In this document: positions 40,130-48,822 of the stretch, one piece after another
Layout: the number at the start of each line of letters is the position of its first letter
Numbering within the stretch: position 1 is the first letter of the stretch
Assembly (NCBI RefSeq): GCF_004768545.1
Contig: NZ_CP038635.1
Location: forward strand, 124,001-188,000
Direction: 5' to 3'
From: Cupriavidus oxalaticus
GTDB taxonomy: Bacteria; Pseudomonadota; Gammaproteobacteria; Burkholderiales; Burkholderiaceae
DNA length: 64,000 nucleotides
Position numbers and translations under genes: made by a program
The notes under the pieces: model-generated
Database searches by the model: none
Told to the model about the DNA's origin: nothing
Seen by the model: only the letters and a program-made list of their open reading frames with translations

Positions 40130-41378
40130 GGGGATGGTGCGGCGCGCCGCAGCCGCAATCGTCGCCATGGTCATGATCGTGGCCGTGGTCGTGTTCGTGG
40201 TCCTCGTCCAGCTCGTCGACCCACGCCGGGAACGGATCTGCGTAGTCCGCCCACGCCTGCGTGCCTGCCGCCATCTCGGCATCGTCCAGCAGGCAGGCAT
40301 CGAGCCGCGCCGCCAGCGCGGCAGCGTCCAGGTCCAAGCCGATCAGCACCAGCTCCTGGCGGCGGTCGCCAAACGGTGCCGGCGCGCCGTCGACCTGCAT
40401 GTCGGCCTCGATCCCGGCACGGTCGGCGTCATCGGTCGGCCACTCGGCCGGGTCCAGCGCAGACCACCAGGCGCCGGCGCCGCCGTGGCGGCATACGCCG
40501 CCGGCCTGGTTCCAGTCGCCGGCGGTGTCCATGCGGCTGGCCAGCCAGAACAGGCCCTTGGAGCGCAGCACGCTGCCTTGTTCGCGCAGCCATTCGGTAT
40601 GGATCAGGTCGGCAAAGCGCTGTGGATGGAACGGGCGGCGGCGCCGGTACACCAGCGTCGACACGCCGCTGTCCGGCTCCGGCGCCGTGCCCTGCAGGGC
40701 AGCCAGCCAGCCGGGAGCATCCGCGGCGGCGGCGAAGTCAAAGCGGCCGGTGCCGGACACCCGCTGCGGCGGCACGCTGCCGAAGCTGGCCTCGACGATC
40801 TCGGCGCGCGGGTTCAGCGCATGCAGCACCGCGCGCAGCCGCGCCAGCTCGCCGGCACTGGCGAGGTCGGCCTTGTTCAGCACGATGACGTCGCAGAACT
40901 CGACCTGCGCGGCCAGCACTTCCGCGACGGTGCGGTCGTCTTCCGGGCCCTGCGCCAGGCCGCGGTCGGCCAGGAAATCGGCTTCGTTGAGGTCGGCGAG
41001 GAAGGTGGCCGCGTCGACCACTGTTACCAGCGTGTCGGGCTGCAGCGCGGCATCGGGGCCGGCGCCGTGCTCGGCCTCGAACAGGAAGCCCTCGGCGATG
41101 GCGAGCGGGTCGTCCCGGCCATCGGCCTCGACCAGCAGCGCATCGAAGCGCCCTTGCGCGGCCAGCCGCGCGGCTTCGGCCATCAGCGTGCCGGCATCCG
41201 GCAGCACGGTGGCCTCGCAGCCGGGCGGTAGCGGCGCCAGCGTCTGGCCATCCTGCGCGCCGCAGACCAGCACGGCCACGCGCCCGCCGGCGCCTTGCGC
41301 AAGCAGGTGGTTCAGCAGCGTGGTCTTGCCGGCGCCGGTAAAGCCGGACAGCACGGTGACAGGCAGGCGATCAGCCAT
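40119..41378 (-). CDS. CobW/COG0523-family GTPase without the CxCC motif
   Basis: A 419-residue G3E GTPase of the metal-chaperone family. Walker A is GFTGAGKTTLLNHL, the guanine-specificity motif is NKAD, and the C-terminal CobW_C domain is followed by a His/Asp-rich tail (DEDHEHDHGHDHDHGDD and a final HHPHAH). The metal-binding GCxCC motif that COG0523 proteins normally have after Walker A is missing: the corresponding stretch reads PPGCEATVL. The Walker B region reads LLVEADGRDDP instead of EXTG. ATG 41378 gives the normal start (MADRLPVTVLSGF). A motif shared with the zur promoter lies 92 bp upstream. A role in zinc allocation under starvation is likely. Confidence 0.9.
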   Translation of the reverse strand: MADRLPVTVLSGFTGAGKTTLLNHLLAQGAGGRVAVLVCGAQDGQTLAPLPPGCEATVLPDAGTLMAEAARLAAQGRFDALLVEADGRDDPLAIAEGFLFEAEHGAGPDAALQPDTLVTVVDAATFLADLNEADFLADRGLAQGPEDDRTVAEVLAAQVEFCDVIVLNKADLASAGELARLRAVLHALNPRAEIVEASFGSVPPQRVSGTGRFDFAAAADAPGWLAALQGTAPEPDSGVSTLVYRRRRPFHPQRFADLIHTEWLREQGSVLRSKGLFWLASRMDTAGDWNQAGGVCRHGGAGAWWSALDPAEWPTDDADRAGIEADMQVDGAPAPFGDRRQELVLIGLDLDAAALAARLDACLLDDAEMAAGTQAWADYADPFPAWVDELDEDHEHDHGHDHDHGDDCGCGAPHHPHAH

Positions 41379-41469
41379 GGCAGGAGAGCGGAAAGGTGGC
41401 GAACCGGCGGCGCAAGCAGGGATTGCAAGCAGGGACTGCAAGCAGGGGCCGCAAACAGGCGCGCACCCG

Positions 41470-41491
41470 GTTGTTGCAACAAAGTTGCGAA
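41470..41491 (-). promoter_or_regulatory. Candidate Zur box upstream of the second cobW
   Basis: A 22-bp site matching, at 17 of 22 positions on the same written strand, the site at 44330-44351 in front of zur. Shared frame: GTTG(W)TGCAA(N3)AGTTGC(R)A. It is located 92 bp upstream of the cobW start at 41378. Assignment to Zur is inference from the gene context. Confidence 0.72.
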
Positions 41492-41598
41492 TTTACCAGA
41501 AAGCCCCGGCCGGCGACAGCGGGACGATTCTCATCATGGTAGGCCGTGGCCGGGCCACGACAAGTGCAGCGGTGCCCCGCGCTTGACCACCAATGCAA

Positions 41599-41621
41599 AC
41601 GGCCCGGATAAACCGGGCCGT
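41599..41621 (-). terminator. Hairpin terminator after dksA
   Basis: ACGGCCCGG (41599-41607) pairs with CCGGGCCGT (41613-41621) around a 5-nt loop. On the minus strand it is followed by only a short T run (TTTG). It lies 48 bp after the dksA stop, isolating dksA from the downstream cobW unit. Confidence 0.7.
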
Positions 41622-41668
41622 CGTGTCGCGGCTGCGCCGGCCAGGCAGGCCGGCTCAGTTGCTGGGCT

Positions 41669-42355
41669 TCAGTCCCCGAACAGCTTCTGGCGCAGTTCGC
41701 GGCGCTGCTGGGCTTCCAGCGACAGCGTCGCGGTGGGCCGGGCCAGCAGGCGCGGAACGCCGATCGGCTCGCCGGTTTCCTCGCACCAGCCGTAGTCGCC
41801 GGACTCGATGCGCTGCAGCGACTGCTCGACCTTCTTCAGCAGCTTGCGCTCGCGGTCGCGCGTGCGCAGTTCCAGCGCATGCTCTTCCTCGATGGTGGCG
41901 CGGTCAGCCGGATCCGGCACGATGACGGTTTCGCGCAGGTGTTCCGTGGTCTGGTCAGCGTTCTTCAGGATTTCGTCACGCAGCTGCTCAAGGCGATTCT
42001 TGAAGAAGGCGAGCTGCGCCTCGTTCATGTAATCCTTGTCGCTCATCTTCAGGATTTCAGCTTCAGTCAGAAGTTTGTTGCTGCTCATGGTTGCTGCTGA
42101 TTCTCTTGTTGAGGCGGCCGGCGGCGTCTGGGTCCGCTCGGATTCGCTGTCCGTGCGCTTGCGCGCCACGGTCGTTTCACTCTGGCTGGCTGCAGTCTTG
42201 CTGCTTCGCGGGCCTCCCTTCGTTGCGCCCGCTTCGGCGTTCGCCGTACTGCCGCGGGGAGCGGGCGCGGCCTTCACAGGCTGCGCCTTGAGCGTCTCTG
42301 CCGCTGCACTACCTGTCTTGCTGCGGCTTTCTTTCGTCTTCGTTGCGGCTGTCAT
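41669..42355 (-). CDS. dksA: DksA-type RNA polymerase-binding regulator with degenerate zinc site
   Basis: Binds the RNA polymerase secondary channel and, with ppGpp, adjusts rRNA and amino-acid promoters. The conserved part begins MSSNKLLTEAEILKMSDKDY, followed by the coiled coil with the DPADRATIEEEHALELR tip (the essential Asp residues are present), and the C-terminal globular end. The classical C4 zinc finger is reduced to one Cys (YGWCEETGEPIG, then SLEAQQRREL), as in zinc-independent DksA variants. ATG 42355 with AGAGAGGTG upstream gives 229 residues, including a 90-residue Ala/Lys/Ser-rich extension. ATG 42088 would give the normal 139 residues. Placement inside a zinc cluster fits a finger that needs no zinc. 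Confidence 0.93.
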   Translation of the reverse strand: MTAATKTKESRSKTGSAAAETLKAQPVKAAPAPRGSTANAEAGATKGGPRSSKTAASQSETTVARKRTDSESERTQTPPAASTRESAATMSSNKLLTEAEILKMSDKDYMNEAQLAFFKNRLEQLRDEILKNADQTTEHLRETVIVPDPADRATIEEEHALELRTRDRERKLLKKVEQSLQRIESGDYGWCEETGEPIGVPRLLARPTATLSLEAQQRRELRQKLFGD

Positions 42356-42693
42356 GGGACACCTCTCTCTCGCGTCAGTCAGTGACGGCGCGCGCCGAGG
42401 TACCCCTAGCGGAAAGGCGGTCTCCGCACGAAGCACTGCGACCGCACCTGCCCGGCGGCCTGCCTCATGCTGACGACGACCGCCGCCCTGCGGCCCGCCT
42501 GTTCAGCGGACCATACCGGCGGCGGAAAAAAGGTGCGCCACCGGTATCAAATCCGGCCTATTGTACTTGAACAAATTTTTCCGAGATACGGGGGAAAGCC
42601 AGCCAGCACTTCGGTATTTCCCCGGTACCCCGAACGGGGGTGGCCGTGAACGGTGTCCGAAGGTAGGGACCGCGCATGCGGCGGTCCGTGCAC
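42356..42693. other. Leader region of dksA
   Basis: A 338-bp gap between the end of the first cobW and the dksA start (both minus strand). It includes an AT-rich island (about 42545-42600) with a TACAAT-type -10 on the minus strand (42561-42566 area) and no convincing -35. A GC hairpin near 42668-42686 after cobW lacks a T tract. The remaining sequence is GC-rich with no gene. Confidence 0.5.
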
Positions 42694-43767
42694 TCAGGCC
42701 AGGCAGTTCTCCAGGCCCTTGAGGATGGCGTCCCGCGGCAGGTCCACGCCGATAAATACCATCTTGGTGCCCGGCGTCTCGTCTTCCCACTTGGCGCCGA
42801 TATCGCTGCCCATCAACTGGTGGACGCCCTGGAACACGACTTTCCGGTCCACGCCCTCCATATATAGTACGCCCTTGTAGCGCAGCAGTTTCTCCCCGTA
42901 CACCGCCAGGATCCCCGACAGGAATTCCTCCAGCTTGCCGTAGTGGAAGGGCTTTTCGCTGCGGAAGACGAACGACGCGATGCGGTCGGTATGGTGGTGG
43001 TGATGGTGGTGGTCGTGCCCGTGGCCATGGTGGTGGTCGTGGTCATGGCCGCAGTCGGTGCCGCAATGCTCGCCGTGCTCGTGGTCATGATCGTGGTCAT
43101 GCTCGTCGGCGCGCAGGAATTCTGGGTCAAGCTCCAGCTTCTCGTTCAGGTTGAAGCCGCGCAGGTCGAAGATGGTGTCGATCGGCGTCTCGCCGAAATG
43201 GGCGGGGCGGATCGGCGCGCGCGGGTTCATGTGCAGCAGGCGGTGGCGCAGCTCGGCCACGTCGCCCTCGCTGACCAGGTCGGACTTGGTGATGAAGATG
43301 GCATCGGCAAAGCCCACCTGGCGCTGCGCCTCTTCCTGCTTGTCCAGCTGCAGGTGCGCGTGCTTGGCATCGACCAGCGTGATCACCGCGTCGAGCAGGT
43401 AGCGCGAGGCGATTTCCTCGTCCATGAAGAAGGTCTGCGCCACCGGGCCCGGGTTGGCCACGCCGGTGGTCTCGATCACCACGCGGTCGAAGTCGATCTC
43501 GCCGGCGTCGCGGCGCGTCAGCAGTTCTGACAGCGCCTGCACCAGGTCACCGCGGATGGTGCAGCAGATGCAGCCGTTGCTCATCTGCACGATCTGTTCG
43601 CGGCCGTCCTGCACCAGGATCTCGTTGTCGATGTTTTCCTCGCCGAACTCGTTCTCGATCACGGCGATCTTCATGCCGTGCTGCTCGTTCAGGATGCGCT
43701 TGAGCAGGGTGGTCTTGCCGCTGCCGAGGAAGCCGGTCAGGATCGTGACCGGGGTCAGTTTGGACAT
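42694..43767 (-). CDS. CobW/COG0523-family GTPase with CxCC motif (ZigA-like)
   Basis: A 357-residue G3E GTPase. Walker A is GFLGSGKTTLLKRI, the metal-binding motif is GCICCTIRGDL directly after NEFGEENID, Walker B is IETTGVANPGPV, and the specificity motif is TKSD. A long His/Asp-rich insert (about residues 225-265, for example HDHDHEHGEHCGTDCGHD) precedes the CobW_C domain. These proteins hand zinc or related metals to client enzymes in the cytoplasm, and ZigA-type members are induced by zinc starvation. It starts 30 bp after the zur stop, so it is co-transcribed with and controlled by zur. Confidence 0.93.
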   Translation of the reverse strand: MSKLTPVTILTGFLGSGKTTLLKRILNEQHGMKIAVIENEFGEENIDNEILVQDGREQIVQMSNGCICCTIRGDLVQALSELLTRRDAGEIDFDRVVIETTGVANPGPVAQTFFMDEEIASRYLLDAVITLVDAKHAHLQLDKQEEAQRQVGFADAIFITKSDLVSEGDVAELRHRLLHMNPRAPIRPAHFGETPIDTIFDLRGFNLNEKLELDPEFLRADEHDHDHDHEHGEHCGTDCGHDHDHHHGHGHDHHHHHHHTDRIASFVFRSEKPFHYGKLEEFLSGILAVYGEKLLRYKGVLYMEGVDRKVVFQGVHQLMGSDIGAKWEDETPGTKMVFIGVDLPRDAILKGLENCLA

Positions 43768-43797
43768 TTGTTGTTCTCCGGGAAATGAGAGTGCCGG

Positions 43798-44304
43798 TCA
43801 GTGGGCGGCGGGCGTACGCTTGCCGCACTCGGCGCAGACGCCGTTCACGGTCAGTTCGACATGTTCGATGGCAAAGCCGCTGGGCACGCGCGGCGCGGCC
43901 GGCTGGGCCGGGGCGCTGGCGTCGTCCAGGCAGAAAGTGCGGTCGCAGCGGGTGCAGTGGAAATGGCTGTGCTGGCGGTGTTCCTGCGCGCGCGCGGCCT
44001 CGTGCTCGACCAGGCTGAAGCGGAACACGCGGTCGTTGCCGGCGCGCTTCTGCGCCACGCCTTGCTCCACCAGCCAGTCCAGCACGCGGTACACGGTGAC
44101 GCGGTCGATGGTCTCGCCCTGCTCGGGCAGGTGGTCGATCACGGCCTGGTGGGTCAGCGCTTCGTCGCTGCCGATCAGGCAGGCCAGGATGCACAGCCGC
44201 GGCTGCGTCACGCGCGCGCCCAGTTGGCGCAGGCGCTCGTGGGCGGCTTCAAGGATGGCGGGCGCCGGTCCAGGGGCCGGCCCGTCCGGGCTAATGCGGG
44301 TCAT
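43798..44304 (-). CDS. zur: Fur-family zinc uptake regulator Zur
   Basis: A 168-residue Fur-family repressor. The N-terminal winged helix (about 1-85) includes VTQPRLCILACLIG and RVTVYRVLDWLVEQG. The C-terminal dimerisation/metal domain contains HSHFHCTRCDRTFC and CAECGK, two CxxC pairs that form the structural zinc site. Zur is preferred over Fur because the next gene is a CobW GTPase. ATG 44304 is preferred over GTG 44328, since the 22-bp palindromic motif at 44330-44351 would otherwise touch the start codon. That motif suggests autoregulation and control of the operon with cobW. Confidence 0.87.
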   Translation of the reverse strand: MTRISPDGPAPGPAPAILEAAHERLRQLGARVTQPRLCILACLIGSDEALTHQAVIDHLPEQGETIDRVTVYRVLDWLVEQGVAQKRAGNDRVFRFSLVEHEAARAQEHRQHSHFHCTRCDRTFCLDDASAPAQPAAPRVPSGFAIEHVELTVNGVCAECGKRTPAAH

Positions 44305-44329
44305 GGGCCGATTTAACCATAGGCCCACG

Positions 44330-44351
44330 GTTGATGCAATTCAGTTGCAAC
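44330..44351 (-). promoter_or_regulatory. Candidate Zur box upstream of zur
   Basis: Partner of the site at 41470-41491: a 22-bp sequence beginning GTTGATGCAA and ending GTTGCAAC. It is located 25 bp before the chosen zur start and inside the divergent gap to the dehalogenase gene, so it could also affect that gene. Confidence 0.72.
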
Positions 44352-44451
44352 GGTCCGTGGATGCGCCCGGTAGTCCCCGGTAGTCACGGGCGGCGCCGAG
44401 GGCGGGGTTTGCGCCTATGATCGACAAGCGACCCAGGAGCGGAGACAAGCC

Positions 44452-45351
44452 ATGCTGAACGACGCCAGCGCGCTGCTGTTCCCTAATTTCGAGCCCTTCC
44501 GGCACCGCATCGGCGAGGTCGAGATCGCCGGCGTGCAGGGCGGCTCCGGCCCGCCGCTGCTGCTGTTGCACGGCCATCCGCAAAGCCACCTGATCTGGCA
44601 CCGGGTGGCGCCAACGCTGGCCGACCACTTCACCGTGATCGCCACCGACCTGCGCGGCTACGGCAGCAGTTCGGCGCCGCCGGGCAACGCCGGGCATGAG
44701 CACTACAGCAAGCGCGCCATGGCGCAGGACCAGGTCGGGCTGATGGCGAAGTTCGGTTTCACGCGCTTTGCGCTGTGCGGCCACGACCGCGGCGCGCGCG
44801 TGGCGCACCGGCTCTGCGCCGACCACCCCGAAACCGTGAGCCGTGCCATGCTGCTCGACATCGCGCCCACGCTGGCCATGTACGAGCGCACCAGCATGGC
44901 CTTTGCCGCGGCCTACTGGCACTGGTTCTTCCTGATCCAGCCCGCGCCGTTCCCCGAGACGCTGATCAACGCCGAGCCCGAGTTCTACCTGCAGAAGCTG
45001 GTCGGCCTGCGCCACGCCGGCCCGAGCCCGTTCGCCCCGGACGCGATGGCCGCCTACGTGGCGGCCATGCGCGACCCGGCGCGGGTGCACGCCATGTGCG
45101 AGGACTACCGCGCCGCCGCCACCATCGACCTTGAGCACGACCGCGCCGACCGCGAGGCCGGACGCCGGCTGGCGCTGCCACTGCGCGTGCTGTGGGGCGA
45201 GCACGGTGTGGTGGCGCGCTGCTTCGAGCCGCTCGGGCTGTGGCAGGAGGTAGCCGCCGATGTCAGCGGCAAGGCGCTGCCGTGCGGGCACTACCTCCCG
45301 GAAGAAGCCCCCGAACCGCTACTTGAGGAAATGCTCGGTTTTTTCCGTTGA
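44452..45351 (+). CDS. Haloacetate (fluoroacetate) dehalogenase-like alpha/beta hydrolase
   Basis: A 299-residue alpha/beta-hydrolase close to DehH1 and fluoroacetate dehalogenases. The oxyanion segment is HGHPQ (40-44). The nucleophile is Asp112 in GHDRGAR, with the carboxylate-binding R113 and R116. The halide pocket residues H157 and W158 (in YWHWFF) and Y219 (in CEDYRA) are all present, and the catalytic His is in PCGHYLPEE. It hydrolyses the carbon-halogen bond of 2-haloacids; epoxide hydrolase activity is less likely because the Trp/His/Tyr set is the dehalogenase one. It is divergent from zur, with no obvious functional link. Confidence 0.85.
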   Translation: MLNDASALLFPNFEPFRHRIGEVEIAGVQGGSGPPLLLLHGHPQSHLIWHRVAPTLADHFTVIATDLRGYGSSSAPPGNAGHEHYSKRAMAQDQVGLMAKFGFTRFALCGHDRGARVAHRLCADHPETVSRAMLLDIAPTLAMYERTSMAFAAAYWHWFFLIQPAPFPETLINAEPEFYLQKLVGLRHAGPSPFAPDAMAAYVAAMRDPARVHAMCEDYRAAATIDLEHDRADREAGRRLALPLRVLWGEHGVVARCFEPLGLWQEVAADVSGKALPCGHYLPEEAPEPLLEEMLGFFR

Positions 45352-45642
45352 GCAGCGCCACATGTCGCAAAAGCGTGCCTTTGCGGCCGATCCCTGCCTG
45401 TTTTCCGGATTTCCCGCCATATGCCGCGGATTGCAGGCGGGTTAGCCCCTATACCTGCGCATTGTCTGGAGTTGCTAACATCATCCCCCGCCCTTGCGGT
45501 TTACCGCAGGGGCAGCGGCGCCAGCCGGTCATGGTCCAAGCGCGGCTAGTGAGACCGCGCCAGAGCGCCCCCGCACGAGCAGGGGCCAAGCCGGCGGCAA
45601 TGCATTGCAAGACGGGTATTGAAGGAACCAGGAGAAGAGAGC

Positions 45643-46629
45643 ATGAAACGAGTGGCAAAGACGATCGCGGCCGCGCTGGCAGTCAGCGCGATGGGCGTGG
45701 CGGCAGGCGCGTACGCGCAGGAATTCCCGGGCGGCAAGCCCATTTCGGCCGTGGTGCCGTTCTCGGCGGGCGGCCCGACCGACAAGCTCTCGCGCGAACT
45801 GACCGCGATCATGTCCAAGCACCTGGGCGCGACCATCGTGATCGAAAACCTGGGCGGCGCCGGTGGCACCATCGGTGCCAAGAAGGTGGTCCAGGCCAAG
45901 AACGACGGCCACACCGTGCTGATCCACCATATCGGCATGGCCACGGCCCCGGCGCTGTACCGCAACCTGGGCTTCGATCCGCTGAAGGACTTCGAGATGG
46001 TCGGTGAAATCGCCGACGTGCCGATGATCCTGGTCGGCAACAAGCAGCTGCCGCCGAACAGCTTCAAGGAACTGCTGCCGTACATCAAGGCCAACGCCGC
46101 CAAGCTGTCGCTGGCCAACGCCGGCATCGGCTCGGCCTCGCACCTGTGCGGCCTGCTGTTCCAGAGCGCGATCCAGACCGAGCTGACCACCGTGCCGTAC
46201 AAGGGCGCGGCGCCGGCGCTGACGGATATCCTGGGCGGCCAGGTCAACCTGCTGTGCGACCAGACCACCAACCTGGCCGGCCACCTGAAGGCCCACTCGG
46301 TCAAGCCGTACGCAGCCATGCAGGCGCGTCGCGTGGAGGCGTTCAAGGACGTCCCGACGGCAGCCGAACAGGGCATGCCTAACGTGGAAGTGAAGGTCTG
46401 GCACGCCATGTACGCGCCCAAGGGCACGCCCAAGCCGGTGATCGACAAGCTGTCGGCCGCCCTGCAGAAGGCCGTGGCCGACCCGGCGTTCCGCGCCAAG
46501 ATGGCCGAGCTGGGCGCCGAAGCGGTGCCGGCACAGCGCGCCACGCCGGAATCGCTGCGCACCAACCTGACCGCCGAAATCAACAAGTGGACCCCGGTGA
46601 TCAAGAAGGCCGGCGTATATGCCGACTGA
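45643..46629 (+). CDS. Bug-family (TctC) tripartite tricarboxylate transporter substrate-binding protein
   Basis: A 328-residue periplasmic binding protein of the Bug/TctC family, which is very expanded in Burkholderiales. It has a signal peptide (KRVAKTIAAALAVSAMGVAA, cleavage after AYA), then the characteristic ISAVVPFSAGGPTDKLSREL and ENLGGAGGTIGAKKV loops of ligand binding, and later DQTTNLAGHLK. No membrane TctAB genes are adjacent, so it is an orphan receptor, and its ligand (probably a carboxylate) is unknown. AGGAGAAGAG precedes ATG 45643. The 291 bp upstream hold a hairpin (about 45491-45516) but no clear promoter. It ends at a strong terminator. Confidence 0.93.
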   Translation: MKRVAKTIAAALAVSAMGVAAGAYAQEFPGGKPISAVVPFSAGGPTDKLSRELTAIMSKHLGATIVIENLGGAGGTIGAKKVVQAKNDGHTVLIHHIGMATAPALYRNLGFDPLKDFEMVGEIADVPMILVGNKQLPPNSFKELLPYIKANAAKLSLANAGIGSASHLCGLLFQSAIQTELTTVPYKGAAPALTDILGGQVNLLCDQTTNLAGHLKAHSVKPYAAMQARRVEAFKDVPTAAEQGMPNVEVKVWHAMYAPKGTPKPVIDKLSAALQKAVADPAFRAKMAELGAEAVPAQRATPESLRTNLTAEINKWTPVIKKAGVYAD

Positions 46630-46695
46630 GCCGACTGAGCGGACTGATCGGATTGCCAGGGCGCATCGCTTGAAGTGATGCGCCGGGCGCCATGG

Positions 46696-46726
46696 AAGGG
46701 CCATGCGGCAACGCATGGCCCTTTTT
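46696..46726 (+). terminator. Intrinsic terminator after the Bug gene
   Basis: AAGGGCCATGCG (46696-46707) pairs with CGCATGGCCCTT (46712-46723) around a GCAA loop, followed by a T run to 46726. It separates the Bug gene from hslVU. Confidence 0.92.
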
Positions 46727-46892
46727 GCATCTGGGGGGAGGCGCACGAGGTGCAGCGGCAGGCCCGCGCCCGGCGTCCTATAGTGGTCAGACGCCCGCGC
46801 GGCGCGCCGCCTGTGTGGCCCGGCGCACGAAAGGGCTTGAAACGGCCGGGGGCGTCGCCAACTACGGTCGTGACATATTCACGGAAGCCACC

Positions 46893-47429
46893 ATGGAACA
46901 GTATCACGGCACTACCATCGTCAGCGTTCGCCGCGGCAACCAGGTCGCACTTGGCGGTGATGGCCAGGTCACTCTCGGCAATATCGTGATGAAGGGCACC
47001 GCACGCAAGGTGCGCCGCATCTACAACGGCAAGGTGCTGGTCGGGTTTGCCGGCAGCACGGCCGATGCTTTCTCGCTGCTCGACCGCTTCGAAGCCAAGC
47101 TGGAAAAGTACCAGGGCAACCTGACCCGCGCCGCGGTCGACCTGGCCAAGGACTGGCGTTCGGACCGCGCGCTGCGCCGGCTGGAAGCCATGCTGATCAC
47201 CGCCGACCGCGACACCACGCTGGTCATCACCGGCAACGGCGACGTGCTCGACCCCGAGGGCGGCATCGCCGCGATCGGCTCGGGCGGCGCGTACGCGCAG
47301 TCGGCCGCGAAGGCGCTGATGGAGAACACCGAGATGGCGCCGAAGGACGTGGTCGAGAAAGCGCTGACCATCGCCGGCGAGCTCTGCATCTACACCAATA
47401 CCAACTTCGTCATCGAGACGCTGGAATAA
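46893..47429 (+). CDS. hslV: ATP-dependent protease subunit HslV
   Basis: Threonine peptidase subunit of the HslUV (ClpYQ) proteasome-like protease. The 178-residue protein begins [14 protein letters not shown]; removal of the first six residues exposes the catalytic N-terminal Thr. [10 protein letters not shown], the Lys in [18 protein letters not shown], and [12 protein letters not shown] are conserved. It forms a dodecamer capped by HslU in the cytoplasm. It is followed 37 bp later by hslU in the same operon. The upstream 166 bp contain the Bug terminator and, presumably, a heat-shock-type promoter that could not be fixed by eye. Confidence 0.96.
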   Translation: MEQYHGTTIVSVRRGNQVALGGDGQVTLGNIVMKGTARKVRRIYNGKVLVGFAGSTADAFSLLDRFEAKLEKYQGNLTRAAVDLAKDWRSDRALRRLEAMLITADRDTTLVITGNGDVLDPEGGIAAIGSGGAYAQSAAKALMENTEMAPKDVVEKALTIAGELCIYTNTNFVIETLE

Positions 47430-47466
47430 GCGAAGGCGGCAACGCGCGCCCTACTGAACGGATACC

Positions 47467-48798
47467 ATGTCGCACACCATGACCCCGTCGGAAATCGTTT
47501 CCGAACTCGACAAGCACATCATCGGCCAGGACAAGGCCAAGAAGGCCGTGGCGGTGGCGCTGCGCAACCGCTGGCGCCGCCAGCAGGTGGCCGAGCCGCT
47601 GCGCCAGGAAATCACGCCCAAGAACATCCTGATGATCGGCCCGACCGGCGTCGGCAAGACCGAGATCGCCCGCCGCCTGGCCAAGCTGGCCGACGCGCCG
47701 TTCATCAAGATTGAAGCGACCAAGTTCACCGAGGTGGGCTATGTCGGCCGCGACGTCGACACCATCGTGCGCGACCTCGCCGAGATGGCGATCAAGCAGA
47801 CGCGCGAATCCGAGATGAAGAAGGTGCGCACCAAGGCCGAGGACGCGGCCGAGGACCGCCTGCTCGACGTCCTGCTGCCGCCGCCGCGCGATATCGGCTT
47901 CTCGCAGCCGGAAGAGAAGGATTCCAACACGCGCCAGGTGTTCCGCAAGAAGCTGCGCGAGGGCCAGCTGGACGACAAGGAAATCGAGCTGGAACTCGCC
48001 GCCGGCGTGCCGAGCATGGACATCATGGGCCCGCCGGGCATGGAGGACATGACCGAGCAGATCCGCTCGATGTTCGCCGGCCTGGGCCAGGGCAAGAAGG
48101 CGCGCCGCAAGATGAAGGTGAAGGAAGCCTTCAAGCTGCTGGTCGACGAAGAGGCCGCCAAGCTGGTCAATGACGAGGAGCTCAAGCACAAGGCCATCGC
48201 CAACGTGGAGCAGAACGGCATCGTATTCCTGGACGAGATCGACAAGATCGCCAGCCGCAGCGAAATCGGCGGCGGCGAGGTGTCGCGCCAGGGCGTGCAG
48301 CGCGACCTGCTGCCGCTGGTGGAAGGCACCACGGTGAACACCAAGTACGGCATGATCAAGACCGACCATATCCTGTTCATTGCCTCGGGCGCGTTCCATC
48401 TGTCCAAGCCGAGCGACCTGATCCCCGAACTGCAGGGCCGCTTTCCGATCCGCGTGGAACTGGAGTCGCTGTCGGTGCAGGACTTCGAGGCCATCCTGAC
48501 GCAGACCGATGCCAGCCTGACCAAGCAGTACCAGGCGTTGCTGAACACCGAAGAGGTCAACCTGGTGTTCGCGCCGGACGGCATCCGCCGACTTGCCGAG
48601 ATCGCGTTCTCGGTCAACGAGAAGGTCGAGAACATCGGTGCGCGCCGTCTGTACACGGTGATGGAGCGGCTGCTGGAGGACCTGTCCTTCCACGCCACCA
48701 AGTCGTCGGGCGAGACCGTGACGATCGACGCGGCCTATGTCGACCAGCGCCTCGGCGACCTGGCCGGCAACGAAGACTTGTCGCGCTACGTGCTGTAA
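47467..48798 (+). CDS. hslU: ATP-dependent protease ATPase subunit HslU
   Basis: AAA+ unfoldase that feeds substrates to HslV. The 443-residue protein has Walker [14 protein letters not shown], the GYVGRDVD pore-loop region, the inserted I domain (about 110-240), Walker [11 protein letters not shown], and the sensor-2 region [14 protein letters not shown]. The C-terminal tail that docks into HslV ends RYVL. Family length is normal. An intrinsic terminator follows at 48823, directly after which a group II intron is inserted. Confidence 0.97.
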   Translation: MSHTMTPSEIVSELDKHIIGQDKAKKAVAVALRNRWRRQQVAEPLRQEITPKNILMIGPTGVGKTEIARRLAKLADAPFIKIEATKFTEVGYVGRDVDTIVRDLAEMAIKQTRESEMKKVRTKAEDAAEDRLLDVLLPPPRDIGFSQPEEKDSNTRQVFRKKLREGQLDDKEIELELAAGVPSMDIMGPPGMEDMTEQIRSMFAGLGQGKKARRKMKVKEAFKLLVDEEAAKLVNDEELKHKAIANVEQNGIVFLDEIDKIASRSEIGGGEVSRQGVQRDLLPLVEGTTVNTKYGMIKTDHILFIASGAFHLSKPSDLIPELQGRFPIRVELESLSVQDFEAILTQTDASLTKQYQALLNTEEVNLVFAPDGIRRLAEIAFSVNEKVENIGARRLYTVMERLLEDLSFHATKSSGETVTIDAAYVDQRLGDLAGNEDLSRYVL

Positions 48799-48822
48799 GC
48801 GGGCACGCAGGGCCGGAACAAG

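Noticed and set aside
44326..44328. GTG start for zur, eight codons upstream of ATG 44304
   Set aside because: The candidate Zur box at 44330-44351 would directly abut the start codon, leaving no room for a ribosome site.
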